Shown one piece after another: positions 48,621 to 58,960 of a stretch of DNA of 64,000 bases. The notes under the pieces are model-generated. The model was not told the DNA's origin. It worked only from the letters and a program-made list of their open reading frames with translations, and made no database searches. A program made the position numbers and the translations under genes. Every line of letters begins with the position of its first letter. Within the stretch, counting starts at the first letter, position 1. The stretch comes from Candidatus Nitrotoga sp. M5. GTDB lineage: Bacteria > Pseudomonadota > Gammaproteobacteria > Burkholderiales > Gallionellaceae. The stretch covers positions 83,636 through 147,635 of the forward strand of contig NZ_CAKMNW010000005.1 in the NCBI RefSeq assembly GCF_927904885.1. The letters are read 5' to 3'.

Positions 48621-49715
48621 TTAAGTTTTTTGCATTACAATTTTAGGGAATGCCGCACTGTAGTCTTGCGCCATTTCAGCAATTTTTACTGCCAGCCGCC
48701 GTGCTACCTGCTTGTATTCTTTGGCAATCGAACCATCGGGGTTGGCCGCTACGGTAGGTTCGCCGGCATCGGTCTGCTCGCGGATGCTGATGTCCAAAGG
48801 CAATGAACCAAGAAACTCTGCTTGGTAGTCGTTGCACATTTTTTCGGCTCCGCCGCTACCGAAAATATGTTCCTCATGCCCACATTTCGAGCAGATGTGC
48901 GTGCTCATGTTTTCAACAATTCCCAATATCTTTATGCTCACCTTCTCGAACATTTTGAGGCCCTTGCGCGCATCCATCAGCGCGATGTCTTGTGGAGTGG
49001 TCACGATAATCGCCCCGGTCACGGGTACTTTTTGCGACAGCGTTAATTGGATATCGCCAGTACCGGGCGGCATGTCCACTATTAGATAGTCCACCTCATT
49101 CCAGCGCGTCTGATTTAACAGTTGATCCAGCGCTTGAGTGACCATCGGGCCGCGCCAGACCATTGGCACATCCTCGCCTTTAATCATGAAACCGATAGAC
49201 ATGACCTGCAATCCATGTCCCAGCATTGGCTCGACCGACTTGCCATCACGCGATACGGGCTCGCCTTTGATGCCCATCATGGTGGGCAGGGAAGGGCCAT
49301 AGATATCTGCATCCAGAATTCCGACGCGCGCGCCTTCCGCCGCAAGTGCCAGCGCCAAATTCACCGCCGTAGTTGATTTACCCACTCCACCTTTGCCGCT
49401 GGCCACCGCAATTATATTTTTAACGCCATCAACCAGCTTTACGCCGCGCTGCACGGCATGGGGCACTACCTTGCTGCTCACATTCACGGAAAGGGTGTTG
49501 ATATTTGGTAAAGCGCTACGCAGGTGATTTTCCACCATCACACGTATCTCGTCCCACACGCTTTTCGCAGGGTATCCTAGCTGGATGTCGAGCGATAAAT
49601 TATCACCGCTGATTTTTATATTTTTTACCGACTTGCCCGCTACGAAATCTTTTTTTGTGTTGGGGTCAATTAAGTTTGTCAGTGTGGCCTGAATATCTGC
49701 GTCGGTAAAGCTCAT
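48621..49715 (-). CDS. apbC: Fe-S carrier P-loop protein ApbC/Mrp
   Basis: 364 residues from ATG 49715 (MSFTDADIQ); the frame extends five codons further up. An N-terminal MIP18-like domain (1-85) precedes the ParA-like ATPase with deviant Walker [20 protein letters not shown] pair of cysteines near 265 binds a bridging [4Fe-4S] cluster. It moves clusters to apo-proteins and so complements the SUF genes, though it is 25 kb away. It is divergent from metG. Confidence 0.95.
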   Translation of the reverse strand: MSFTDADIQATLTNLIDPNTKKDFVAGKSVKNIKISGDNLSLDIQLGYPAKSVWDEIRVMVENHLRSALPNINTLSVNVSSKVVPHAVQRGVKLVDGVKNIIAVASGKGGVGKSTTAVNLALALAAEGARVGILDADIYGPSLPTMMGIKGEPVSRDGKSVEPMLGHGLQVMSIGFMIKGEDVPMVWRGPMVTQALDQLLNQTRWNEVDYLIVDMPPGTGDIQLTLSQKVPVTGAIIVTTPQDIALMDARKGLKMFEKVSIKILGIVENMSTHICSKCGHEEHIFGSGGAEKMCNDYQAEFLGSLPLDISIREQTDAGEPTVAANPDGSIAKEYKQVARRLAVKIAEMAQDYSAAFPKIVMQKT

Positions 49716-49829
49716 GTGCTGCTCCTGCAATTAAAACGATAGGGGGCAAGCATTCTACCCAAGATTCCTTGTCACGCCTATAGTCCAATTTTGCTACAAT
49801 TACGACTCTTTAGAAGGGATTTTCCATTT

Positions 49830-51902
49830 ATGCCGCGCAAGATACTGGTTACGTCCGCATTACCTTATGCCAACGGTAGTATTCACTTGGGTCATTTGGT
49901 CGAATATATTCAAACCGATATATGGGTGCGCTTCCAAAAAATGATGGGCAACACCTGTTATTACGTCTGTGCTGATGATACTCACGGCACGCCTATCATG
50001 CTTCGCGCTGAAAAAGAAGGTATTGCCCCGGAACAATTGATAGATCGCGTGTGGTATGAACACAAGGCAGACTTCGACGGATTTCATGTTGAGTTCGACC
50101 ACTACGGTAGCACCAACAGCGCCGAGACTAAAGAATATTCACAGGAGATTTACCGCAAACTTAAAGCCGCAGGCTTGATTGAAGTGCGTTCAGTCGAGCA
50201 GTTCTACGACCCCGTCAAGAACATGTTCTTACCGGATCGTTTCATCAAGGGTGAATGTCCGAAGTGTCACGCCAAGGATCAATACGGCGACAACTGCGAA
50301 GCGTGCGGCACCACTTATTCGCCCACCGAATTAATTAATCCTTACTCTGTTGTGTCCGGCGCGGAACCTGAGCGGCGTAACTCCGACCATTACTTTTTTA
50401 AACTCTCCGCCGACACTTGCCAGCAATTCCTGCGCGAATGGACACGTAGCGGAACGCTGCAAGCTGAAGCCGCTAACAAGATGCAAGAATGGCTGGGCGC
50501 TGTAGGCGAAAATAAGCTCAACGACTGGGACATCTCGCGCGACGCGCCTTATTTCGGCTTTGAGATACCGGATGCACCGGGTAAGTACTTTTATGTGTGG
50601 CTAGACGCGCCAGTGGGCTACATGGGCAGTTTTGCTCGGCTCTGCAAATCGGCCGCCGGGCCAAATTTCGATGATTACTGGAAGCAAGGCTCGGATACCG
50701 AGCTGTATCATTTTATCGGCAAAGATATTTTGTATTTTCACGCTCTATTCTGGCCAGCGATGCTGCAACACGCTGGTTTCCGCACCCCGTCCAAACTATT
50801 CGCACATGGTTTCCTCACCGTTAACGGTGAAAAAATGAGCAAGTCGCGTGGCACCTTTATCACTGCCGAAAGTTACCTTAAACAGGGGCTCAACCCGGAA
50901 TATTTGCGCTACTATTACGCTGCCAAGATCAATGGCACGATGCAAGACCTTGACCTGAATCTTGATGACTTCGTAGCAAAAGTTAACAGTGATCTGATCG
51001 GTAAGTACGTCAACATCGCGAGCCGTGCCGCAGGGTTTATTACGGAACATTTTAACGGCGAATTAAAATACTCAGGATTCGATGATCTTACGGAATTTAA
51101 AGCATTCGATGCGAACCTAAGTGATGAGGTTGCAAAACTTTATGAAGCACGGGAGTATTCACAAGTAATCCGGCGCATTATGGAACGTGCTGACCAGTTG
51201 AACGAAACGTTTAACGATGTAAAGCCATGGCTTCTCGCTAAAGATCCAAGCAAGCGAAACGAATTGCAACAGTGTTGCTCTTTAATCTTGCACGAATTCA
51301 AGGTGATTTCAGTTTTACTGGCACCAATACTTCCCGTACTTTCAGAACAGGTCGCTAAATGTCTTTTTGGATTACCTGAAAAATTCATCTGGAGTGATGC
51401 AACTTCATTGACCACCAAAATTAATCCCTACCAACATCTGATGACCCGTATTGACCCTAAACTTATCGAAACAATGATTGAAGCCAACAAACAAATTAGT
51501 GAACCCGCAACGGATTCTCACTCACCAGCACGTCATGCCGAAGCGCAGCAAGATGCCATCGCGCCTATTGGCGATACCATCAGTATTGACGACTTCAGCA
51601 AAGTTGATTTACGCGTAGCTAAAATTGTTAACGCTGAACATATAGAAGGTGCCGAGAAGCTGCTGAAACTGACTTTGGACATCGGCGAAGCACAACCGCG
51701 CACCGTGTTCGCGGGCATTAAATCGGTTTATGTTCCGGAAAAATTAATAGGACGCATGACCGTGATGGTAGCTAATCTTGCACCTCGCAAGATGAAATTC
51801 GGTTTGTCAGAAGGCATGGTGTTGGCGGCTTCTGGCGATGCGCCTGGTTTATTCATCCTCAGTCCGGACGATGGCGCACAACCTGGCATGAGAATTAAGT
51901 AA
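49830..51902 (+). CDS. metG: Methionyl-tRNA synthetase MetG
   Basis: 690 residues from ATG 49830 ([13 protein letters not shown]); the frame is open 13 codons further up without homology. Catalytic signatures are the HIGH-like IHLGHLVEY and KMSKSRGTF. The zinc knuckle [18 protein letters not shown], the anticodon-binding helical domain and a C-terminal EMAP-II-like tRNA-binding domain (about 585-690, [14 protein letters not shown]) are present. Full E. coli-type architecture. It converges on mgtE with 98 bases between stops. Confidence 0.98.
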   Translation: MPRKILVTSALPYANGSIHLGHLVEYIQTDIWVRFQKMMGNTCYYVCADDTHGTPIMLRAEKEGIAPEQLIDRVWYEHKADFDGFHVEFDHYGSTNSAETKEYSQEIYRKLKAAGLIEVRSVEQFYDPVKNMFLPDRFIKGECPKCHAKDQYGDNCEACGTTYSPTELINPYSVVSGAEPERRNSDHYFFKLSADTCQQFLREWTRSGTLQAEAANKMQEWLGAVGENKLNDWDISRDAPYFGFEIPDAPGKYFYVWLDAPVGYMGSFARLCKSAAGPNFDDYWKQGSDTELYHFIGKDILYFHALFWPAMLQHAGFRTPSKLFAHGFLTVNGEKMSKSRGTFITAESYLKQGLNPEYLRYYYAAKINGTMQDLDLNLDDFVAKVNSDLIGKYVNIASRAAGFITEHFNGELKYSGFDDLTEFKAFDANLSDEVAKLYEAREYSQVIRRIMERADQLNETFNDVKPWLLAKDPSKRNELQQCCSLILHEFKVISVLLAPILPVLSEQVAKCLFGLPEKFIWSDATSLTTKINPYQHLMTRIDPKLIETMIEANKQISEPATDSHSPARHAEAQQDAIAPIGDTISIDDFSKVDLRVAKIVNAEHIEGAEKLLKLTLDIGEAQPRTVFAGIKSVYVPEKLIGRMTVMVANLAPRKMKFGLSEGMVLAASGDAPGLFILSPDDGAQPGMRIK

Positions 51903-52000
51903 TCCGCTCTAAGATACTGGCCGAATTTTTTTTGCCACCCCCCCTAATACATCAGCCTGTGCGGTGCCTATATACGGTAGTGGTTTAAAAGTAGATGTTT

Positions 52001-53332
52001 TCATCCGCTGACATTCTTCAGCAAAGGCGCGAATACAGCTGCGATGCCGAGGAATGAGAAGAAGCCGACGATGTCGGTCACCGTGGTGAGGATGATCGAA
52101 GACGCGGTGGCTGGGTCCTGACCGATACGTCTCAGCAATATTGGTACCAGTGCACCGGCCAGGCCCGCAGCGAACATCGAAATTACCATCGCCAGCATGA
52201 TCACGCCAACTAACGGCAGAGAACGGCTCCATATGTAGACCACCAGCCCGGTGGTGGCTGCCACCGCAATACCGTTCATGACGCCGACCAAGGCCTCCTT
52301 ACCCACAACGACCGGCCAGTGACGCAAGCTGATTTCACGCAGCACCAAGCCGCGCATGGTCACGGCCAGCGCCTGCGCGCCAGCATTACCCGACTGGCCA
52401 GCGACTACTGGCAGCAGCACGGCTAGCGCAGTAATTTGCGCGATAGTGTTTTCGAACAATCCAACCACGGCCGAGGCAAGAAAGGCCGTTAGCAGATTGA
52501 TTTGCAACCATGGCAGGCGCTTTCTCACTGCAAACAAGGGCGGCGACAACGCACGTTCGTCGGGGCTGGCGCCGACCATGGTCTGGATATCGAGACTGGA
52601 TTCTTCTTCGACGGCCGCCATTAATTCGGCTTGGCGGATGACGCCGATGAAACGGCCGCTGACGTTGACAACCGGCAATAAGGTAATGGGCTGCTTCTGC
52701 AAGGTCTCAACCACCTCCTCACGCGGATCCAGATCACCGATCTGCGCAACGATGGCGCGCGTGATGTCGGACAGTGGCAAGTCACGGTTGGCGAGCGCCA
52801 GGTCCTGCACTTCGACGCGGCCGGTCAAGCGCCCGTCGTCGTCAACGACGAAGAGTTCGCGCAGACCGCTGCGCCGGATCTGACGCAACCGCTCAACAGC
52901 TTCGGCGACCGTCATGCCGCTGCGCAGTGGGCTCACGCGCGGATCCATCATTCGGCCGGCGCAATCCTCCGGGTAGGCAAGCAGACCGCGCAATTCGTGC
53001 GCGACCTCCGCGTGCAGGCGTTTCAACCATGCCTCGCGTTGCGCCGCATCCAGTTGCGTGAGCGCGGCCACGCTGATCACCGGCTCAGCCTCGGCCAGAA
53101 GGTGTTCGGCTAGCGACACGGGTAATTGTTGTAGCACCTGCATCGCCACGTCCGGAGCCAGCACCTGCCAAGCACGCAGGGCCGCGTGCGGTGGCTGCCC
53201 GGCTAACAGCACGGCGGCTTCGTCGGTCGGCATGGCTTCGAACAGCCGCGCCGCTTCCTGTGGGTAGTCGAGCAGGAAGCGACGTGTTAATGCTGCGTCG
53301 GCCGGATCCATGGATAGTGTGTCAGCTGCCAT
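52001..53332 (-). CDS. mgtE: MgtE-family Mg2+ transporter
   Basis: 443 residues from ATG 53332 (MAADTLSMD); 53350 is an alternative. A helical N domain (about 10-125), a CBS pair (about 130-255) and five membrane helices (about 275-443). The pore motif GQSGNAGAQ and the gate region GQDPATASSIILTTVTDIVGF are intact. MgtE channels sense cytosolic Mg2+ through the N and CBS domains. The start overlaps the preceding MgtE-N/CBS gene by 11 bases. The DNA of this operon is visibly richer in G+C than the flanking genes. Confidence 0.94.
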   Translation of the reverse strand: MAADTLSMDPADAALTRRFLLDYPQEAARLFEAMPTDEAAVLLAGQPPHAALRAWQVLAPDVAMQVLQQLPVSLAEHLLAEAEPVISVAALTQLDAAQREAWLKRLHAEVAHELRGLLAYPEDCAGRMMDPRVSPLRSGMTVAEAVERLRQIRRSGLRELFVVDDDGRLTGRVEVQDLALANRDLPLSDITRAIVAQIGDLDPREEVVETLQKQPITLLPVVNVSGRFIGVIRQAELMAAVEEESSLDIQTMVGASPDERALSPPLFAVRKRLPWLQINLLTAFLASAVVGLFENTIAQITALAVLLPVVAGQSGNAGAQALAVTMRGLVLREISLRHWPVVVGKEALVGVMNGIAVAATTGLVVYIWSRSLPLVGVIMLAMVISMFAAGLAGALVPILLRRIGQDPATASSIILTTVTDIVGFFSFLGIAAVFAPLLKNVSG

Positions 53333-54233
53333 TAGAAGGCCCTTTAGCACTGGTATGCGCCTCGTTGAGTGGCAGCACTGGTGCTACTCGAGGCAGCAGG
53401 AAAAGCCCTCCATCAATCAATCCGGACAAGGCCTGCCAGTAGCCGCGCGCGAGTAGCTCCGTCAAGCTTGCATCGACAGAGCTACGTATGCCGGGCGATG
53501 CGGCTTGTTTCAGCGCCCGAGCCAATGCATCGTGTGTAAGTACGCCCACAAGTCTTTGGCTCGTCTCCACCACGGGCAACAGTGAACATTGCTCCCAGCC
53601 CGGATGTTCAGCCGTGCCCAAGAGTGGTGCATGGGCGGCAAGCACAACGCTTGACCGTCGCATCAGCGTGGCCAAAGTGGACTCGCCCGGTGCTTGCATC
53701 AGCGCTTGGAGAGATACCGTACCCGCAAGCCGGAGCTCGCCGTCGGCGACGAACACCACAGGGTGTGCGGGCGGTGCCAAACGCACGTGCGCCAATGCAT
53801 CGGCGACGCGCGTCTTGGCGCTCAGCGTGAGCACGTCCGGGTCGGCCCAGGCACCCAGCGTGTCTTCGGCATAACCGAGCAACAGCGTCGAGGCCAACGC
53901 TGTGACGGCTGGCAACCTGCCGATGAGGTCCTGCCTCCGCAGTTCCGGTAAATGGCGTAAGAGCGCCACCATCGGCTGAGTGCCCATGGTGGCCAGCAAT
54001 TCCAGTGTGCGTGCATCTTCTAGTGCAGCGATGCAAAGTGCCGCCCGATTAGGCAGCATTGCAGCCAGCACTGCTGCCCCTAGTCGCGCTGGCACACTGG
54101 TAAACATCTGTGCTACATCGGCTGCGGGTAGTGCTTCAAGCACACGCGCGGCTTGGACGGGGTGTCCGCGCATGAAAGCCAGACTGAGTGGATGCTCTCG
54201 TGACTCCGCCATCGTGCGCCGCTCAGTTAGCAT
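53322..54233 (-). CDS. Soluble MgtE-N/CBS protein
   Basis: 303 residues, or 296 from the second Met at 54212. Residues about 15-125 resemble an MgtE N domain (HPVQAARVLEALPAADVAQMF, LRHLPELRRQDLIGRLP). Residues about 130-250 look like a CBS pair (VADALAHVRLAPPAHPVVFVADGEL, LLPVVETSQRLVGVLTHDAL). There are no membrane helices, so it resembles the sensor half of MgtE without the channel. The C-terminal 50 residues include a hydrophobic LSGLIDGGLFLL stretch. It lies between an MscS-like gene and mgtE with overlapping ends, suggesting a regulatory subunit of the neighbouring MgtE (inference). Confidence 0.8.
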   Translation of the reverse strand: MLTERRTMAESREHPLSLAFMRGHPVQAARVLEALPAADVAQMFTSVPARLGAAVLAAMLPNRAALCIAALEDARTLELLATMGTQPMVALLRHLPELRRQDLIGRLPAVTALASTLLLGYAEDTLGAWADPDVLTLSAKTRVADALAHVRLAPPAHPVVFVADGELRLAGTVSLQALMQAPGESTLATLMRRSSVVLAAHAPLLGTAEHPGWEQCSLLPVVETSQRLVGVLTHDALARALKQAASPGIRSSVDASLTELLARGYWQALSGLIDGGLFLLPRVAPVLPLNEAHTSAKGPSNGS

Positions 54234-55044
54234 CCGTGCGAGCGAATATCACGATCGCTTCATCGTGATAGATGCGACCGGGCAGCAAAATGCGGCCATT
54301 GTTGGTTTCGAGCACTAATGAAGTTGCAGTGACATCAACGATATGCCCCTCGTGGCCGGCGACGCTCACGCGCTGACCGAGTTGCAACGCTTGGCGCATG
54401 TAGAACGCGCCGATCAAGTTGGCGACATAGCCACGCGCACCTAAGCTGACGGCGAGAGCCACGCCGCCAAGCACCGTTGCCACGATAACCGCGGCCAGGA
54501 TTGCAACCCACGTGACCTTGAGACCGATCTGATCTGCGCCGACCAGCAGCGCCACTGCCAAAGTTGCGCCTTGTGCAAGGCGCGACAGCGCCCGGCGTTG
54601 CGGCGGCGCCAGCCGCGTAGCGGTGGCCTGTACAAGATCGCCGAAGAAGCCGGACAAGACGAATCCCGCTACAACTATCAGCAACCCGGCAGCCAGAGCA
54701 GGCAGATGTTCGAGTAATCGTGCTAACCAGTCCGTGAAGTATTGCAACCCAAGCATTTGCGTCGCTGCAGTGACGAAAAACAACAGCACCACCCAATACA
54801 CAACACCACCGAATACGGCGGCCGAGCGGCCGATATTCCAGCGGGGTTGTCCTGTGCTGCGGCTAATCAACGAGTCCAGCAGCGTGACAGCGCGGCGGGT
54901 GGCTATTCGCAGCAATCGAGCCAGCACCCAGCCCATGAGTAGTAGAGTGAGGGCTCCGAGAAACTGTGGAAGGTGCTGCATCATCTGTTCGGCCGAGGAG
55001 GTGAACGTGCGATTCAGCGAGTCTGTAAAGTTGTCCATGGACAT
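54223..55044 (-). CDS. MscS-like small-conductance channel
   Basis: 273 residues. Four membrane helices (about 28-50, 78-100, 115-140, 165-200) precede an MscS-type beta domain (GQRVSVAGHEGHIVDVTATSLVLETNNGRILLPGRIYHDEAIV). The pore helix is Gly/Ala-rich (GGVALAVSLGARGYVANLIGAF). The C-terminal cage domain of E. coli MscS is missing, so this is the short form. First gene of an operon with the MgtE-N/CBS protein and mgtE; its promoter must lie between 55045 and the dnaE terminator. Confidence 0.88.
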   Translation of the reverse strand: MSMDNFTDSLNRTFTSSAEQMMQHLPQFLGALTLLLMGWVLARLLRIATRRAVTLLDSLISRSTGQPRWNIGRSAAVFGGVVYWVVLLFFVTAATQMLGLQYFTDWLARLLEHLPALAAGLLIVVAGFVLSGFFGDLVQATATRLAPPQRRALSRLAQGATLAVALLVGADQIGLKVTWVAILAAVIVATVLGGVALAVSLGARGYVANLIGAFYMRQALQLGQRVSVAGHEGHIVDVTATSLVLETNNGRILLPGRIYHDEAIVIFARTDAN

Positions 55045-55112
55045 ATTCTACCTCAGTGAAGTAATTTCCCAGCTAAACGGCGGATTTCCCGTCACTTTCT
55101 GTTGATCAATTT

Positions 55113-55143
55113 AAAAGCGCCAATAGCACTTGACCATTGGCGC
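55113..55143 (-). terminator. Intrinsic terminator of dnaE
   Basis: An 8-bp stem (GCGCCAAT and ATTGGCGC, 55117-55124 and 55136-55143) with an 11-base loop. Read on the minus strand it is followed by TTTTAAATT. It lies about 190 bases after the dnaE stop. The remaining bases of the 285-base gap show no gene. Confidence 0.7.
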
Positions 55144-55329
55144 ATTGAGCTCGAAGGTACGTAAGGCATTTCCAACTGATCCCCAGTGTACCTAGACTAT
55201 CGAAGACGGGTTTATAGACGTGTTTCCCGCGCGATCCATCCCACATATGTTCGATTGAATTGAGCTCAAGCGCAAAGGGTGGCGACCCCTCTCATCGAAA
55301 ATCCGTTGCATCGCGAGGTACATTCTTGC

Positions 55330-58300
55330 TCATTTATAAGCGATATGAACGTTCTGTTCGCCCAGTAGTTTCTTTAATCCACTCATTAGATCATTGTGTA
55401 GAGTGGCAGACCAGGACTCGCCCAGCTTTATGTGAGCGCTCCCGCTGGCATTGCGGTAGCAGATTACAGCCATACATTTGCCCTCTCGGTAGGGCTCGAG
55501 CACTTTTTTTAACTGGTTCACGCTAATCTGTACGTCAGACGAAATACTCAGTTCCAGACGCTTAGCGAAAGTGGAACGTGCTGACGCGAAATCAAATAAC
55601 TCTTCACCATTGACACGCATGTTGCCGGAATACTCGTCGAGACTGGCTTTCCCACGCACCACTAACAATTCATCTTCACGTATCCACGGGCGATTGGCCT
55701 CGAAAACTTCATTGAATACCATCATTTCCAACTGTGCGCTGCCATCATCCAGCGTGACAATTGCCATACGCCCACGTCGCGTCTGCTGTATTCGCAAGCC
55801 AGAAACTATGCCAGCTAATATCACCGGCATTCCCCCTCGCTTGTTGTTGCCGTTTTGCGGCATAGCTTGTGGTGTGATATCGGCCAGACGTATCTTGACG
55901 AAATTTTCCAGCTCGTTGGCATATTCTTGATAGGGATGGCCACTGAGATAAAAGCCCAAGCTGGCTTTTTCTTGCTGCAGTTGTTCACGCAACGTCCAGT
56001 GCGGGACATCCTTCATTTGCACCGGCATCGCCGCACTTGCATCATCCTCGAACAGGCTATTTTGATTGACCGTTCGTGCTTGCTGTTCCGCACTACTCAG
56101 CGCGATCTCAAGTGATGCCAGCAATTGATGGCGATGATCCGAAATCGTATCAAATGCGCCACCGCGGATCAGTGCTTCAGTGGCGCGACGATTCACTACG
56201 CGCTTGTCAACGCGGTGACAAAAATCGAAGAGATCGCGGAATGGCCCACCGAGTTTACGTGCATCTTCAATGCTATCTATTGCGGCTTTGCCTGTACCCT
56301 TAATGGCTCCCAATCCATACGCAATCGTTTTTTCATCCACCGGCATAAAGCAGTTTACAGACGAGTTAATATCCGGCGGCAAAATACATATTCCTTGCAC
56401 CAGGGTGTCGAGATAGAAAATATGCACTTTGTCGGTATTATCCATATCCGATGACAATGTGGCCGCCATGAATGCCGCCGGGTAATGCGCTTTTAGATAG
56501 GCGGTTTGATAGGACACCAAAGCGTAGGCGGCAGAATGGGATTTGTTAAAGCCGTATCCAGCGAATTTTTCCATCAAATCGAACAGTTGCTCTGCTAACT
56601 GCTTGTTGATAGCGCGCGCTACAGCGCCATCCACGAAGGTGCTGCGTTGCATCGCCATCTCGTCAGCATTTTTCTTCCCCATGGCGCGACGCAAAACATC
56701 CGCTGCTCCCAGAGAATAACCGCCGATGACCTGTGCGATCTGCATCACTTGCTCTTGGTACACGATCACACCATAAGTTGGCTTGAGCGAAATCTCCAGT
56801 TCAGGATGAAAATAATCAGCTTTGGAACGGCCATGTTTGCGGTTGATGAAATCCTCAACCATGCCTGATTCGAGTGGACCTGGGCGATATAACGCGACTA
56901 GCGCCACAATATCTTCAAATGTGTCCGGTTGCAGCTTAACAATCAGCTTTTTCATGCCAGGCGATTCAAGCTGAAAGATCGCGGTAGTGTTAGCAGCCTT
57001 GAGCAGTGCGAAAGTTGGCTTGTCCTCCAATGGAAGATTTTCTATGGAAAAGCCTAGTCCTGATGGCATCTGGTTTACATATTTTACCGCCCAGTCAATG
57101 ATAGTGAGCGTGCGCAACCCCAAAAAATCGAATTTAACCAAGCCGATTTTTTCCACATCATCTTTGTCAAACTGACTGATACCTTTGTCGCTGCCCTCGG
57201 CGTAATAAAGAGGACAAAAGTCAGTCAGCTTGCCTGGAGCGATCAGCACCCCACCTGCGTGCATGCCGACATTGCGTGTTAAATCTTCCAGCCGTGCACC
57301 CAGTTCAAGCAGCTCTTCTACGCCTTCTTCACTACTGATGATCGCGTTGAATTCCGGTTCCAGTTCACGTGCTTTTTTAAGCGACACCGGTTTGACGCCT
57401 TCCAGCGGAACAAGCTTGGACAAGCGATCGCACAGGCCGTAAGGAAAATCCAGCACACGCCCGACATCGCGGATCACCGCTTTGGACGCCATGGTGCCGA
57501 ATGTGGAAATCTGCGACACACTTGCTGCGCCATATTTTTGTTTCACATAGTCGATGACACGCTCGCGCCCATCCTGGCAGAAATCTATATCGAAGTCGGG
57601 CATAGATACGCGTTCTGGATTCAAAAAGCGTTCAAACAGCAGGGCGTAGCGCAACGGGTCTAGGTCGGTGATGCCGAGACTGTATGCCACCAGCGAACCT
57701 GCGCCAGAGCCGCGGCCGGGGCCAACCGGTACGCCATTAAGTTTAGCCCATCGGATGAAATCTGCCACGATCAAAAAATAACCGGAAAAACCCATTTTTA
57801 TAATGGTCTCAATCTCGAACGACAGGCGTGCGGTATATTCCTGCATCTGCGCGGCGCGCACAGTTTCATCCGGATACAGCTGCAGCATGCGCTGATGCAA
57901 ACCGTGTTCGGATTCCGATCGTATAAAATCATCAAGACTTTCGCCATTTGGGGTAGGGAAATCTGGCAAATAGGCCTTACCCAGTTGTAAGGTCAAATTG
58001 CAACGCTTGGCGATCTCAATGCTGTTTTGCAACGCTTCAGGAAAATCAGCGAACAGCGTCATCATCTCGGCTTGTGTTTTGAAATACTGCTGCGTGGTAA
58101 ATTGACGCACGCGTCGCTTGTCGTTCAGCACATACCCTTCGGCGATGCACACGCGCGCCTCGTGCGCTTTGTAATCATCCTGGCTAAGAAACTGAATTGG
58201 ATGTGTAGCTACCACCGGCAAAGCCAGCTCTGTAGCCAGTTTGACCGTTTCGTGCACAAGGTGCTCTTCACGCGCCATTCCGGTACGCTGCACTTCCAGA

Positions 58301-58800
58301 TAATATCGACCGGAAAACATCTCCGCCCAATCAAGTGCAAGCTGGCGTGCCGTTGCCTGATTGCCATTTAACAGTGCTGTGCCGACCTCTCCGAGTTGTG
58401 CACCAGATAATGCGAGCAGTCCCTCTGTCCCTTCTCGCAACCATTGTTTGTGTATCTCGATACGACCGCTGTTTTGCCTTTCCAGATAAGCGCGTGTCAC
58501 TAAATTACACATGCGCAGATAGCCAACATTAGACTGGCATAACAATAGCAAACGGGAAGGCTTGTCACGCTCAACCGGGTTACTGATAAACACATCACAG
58601 CCAATGATGGGCTTGATGCCAGCGGTACGCGCTGCCCGATAGAACTTGATCAGGCCGAATACATTGTTGAGATCAGTAAGCGCTAGCGCGGGCATTGCAT
58701 CCAGCTTGGCGGCAGTAATCGCCTCAGGAATGCGCACAATGCCATCGACAATGGAGTATTCGCTGTGCAGGCGCAGATGAATGAAAGAGGGTTGGGGCAT
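55330..58800 (-). CDS. dnaE: DNA polymerase III alpha subunit DnaE
   Basis: 1156 residues, replicative polymerase. In order: the PHP domain (FIHLRLHSEYSIVDGIVRI at the N-terminus), palm with the catalytic aspartates in PDFDIDFCQDGRERVIDYV near 400, fingers (LVALYRPGPLESGMVEDFINRKHG), the beta-clamp-binding region, an OB domain (GGMPVILAGIVSGLRIQQTRRGRMAI) and the C-terminal tau-binding part. The PHP domain retains most metal-binding residues. Length is the proteobacterial norm. Nothing adjacent is functionally linked. Confidence 0.98.
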   Translation of the reverse strand: MPQPSFIHLRLHSEYSIVDGIVRIPEAITAAKLDAMPALALTDLNNVFGLIKFYRAARTAGIKPIIGCDVFISNPVERDKPSRLLLLCQSNVGYLRMCNLVTRAYLERQNSGRIEIHKQWLREGTEGLLALSGAQLGEVGTALLNGNQATARQLALDWAEMFSGRYYLEVQRTGMAREEHLVHETVKLATELALPVVATHPIQFLSQDDYKAHEARVCIAEGYVLNDKRRVRQFTTQQYFKTQAEMMTLFADFPEALQNSIEIAKRCNLTLQLGKAYLPDFPTPNGESLDDFIRSESEHGLHQRMLQLYPDETVRAAQMQEYTARLSFEIETIIKMGFSGYFLIVADFIRWAKLNGVPVGPGRGSGAGSLVAYSLGITDLDPLRYALLFERFLNPERVSMPDFDIDFCQDGRERVIDYVKQKYGAASVSQISTFGTMASKAVIRDVGRVLDFPYGLCDRLSKLVPLEGVKPVSLKKARELEPEFNAIISSEEGVEELLELGARLEDLTRNVGMHAGGVLIAPGKLTDFCPLYYAEGSDKGISQFDKDDVEKIGLVKFDFLGLRTLTIIDWAVKYVNQMPSGLGFSIENLPLEDKPTFALLKAANTTAIFQLESPGMKKLIVKLQPDTFEDIVALVALYRPGPLESGMVEDFINRKHGRSKADYFHPELEISLKPTYGVIVYQEQVMQIAQVIGGYSLGAADVLRRAMGKKNADEMAMQRSTFVDGAVARAINKQLAEQLFDLMEKFAGYGFNKSHSAAYALVSYQTAYLKAHYPAAFMAATLSSDMDNTDKVHIFYLDTLVQGICILPPDINSSVNCFMPVDEKTIAYGLGAIKGTGKAAIDSIEDARKLGGPFRDLFDFCHRVDKRVVNRRATEALIRGGAFDTISDHRHQLLASLEIALSSAEQQARTVNQNSLFEDDASAAMPVQMKDVPHWTLREQLQQEKASLGFYLSGHPYQEYANELENFVKIRLADITPQAMPQNGNNKRGGMPVILAGIVSGLRIQQTRRGRMAIVTLDDGSAQLEMMVFNEVFEANRPWIREDELLVVRGKASLDEYSGNMRVNGEELFDFASARSTFAKRLELSISSDVQISVNQLKKVLEPYREGKCMAVICYRNASGSAHIKLGESWSATLHNDLMSGLKKLLGEQNVHIAYK

Positions 58801-58960
58801 GGTGGTGAAATGACGGGTACAGTTGAAATTTTACCACCGTCACCAGAGTGAGAAATTAAAATATTCCTCCCCGTTGATATAACGCAGGAAACCGTGCCAG
58901 AGAAAAATATTTGTCGTGGTCGAGATCAGGGTTCGCTGCAATAACGACCAGTGCTAAATA

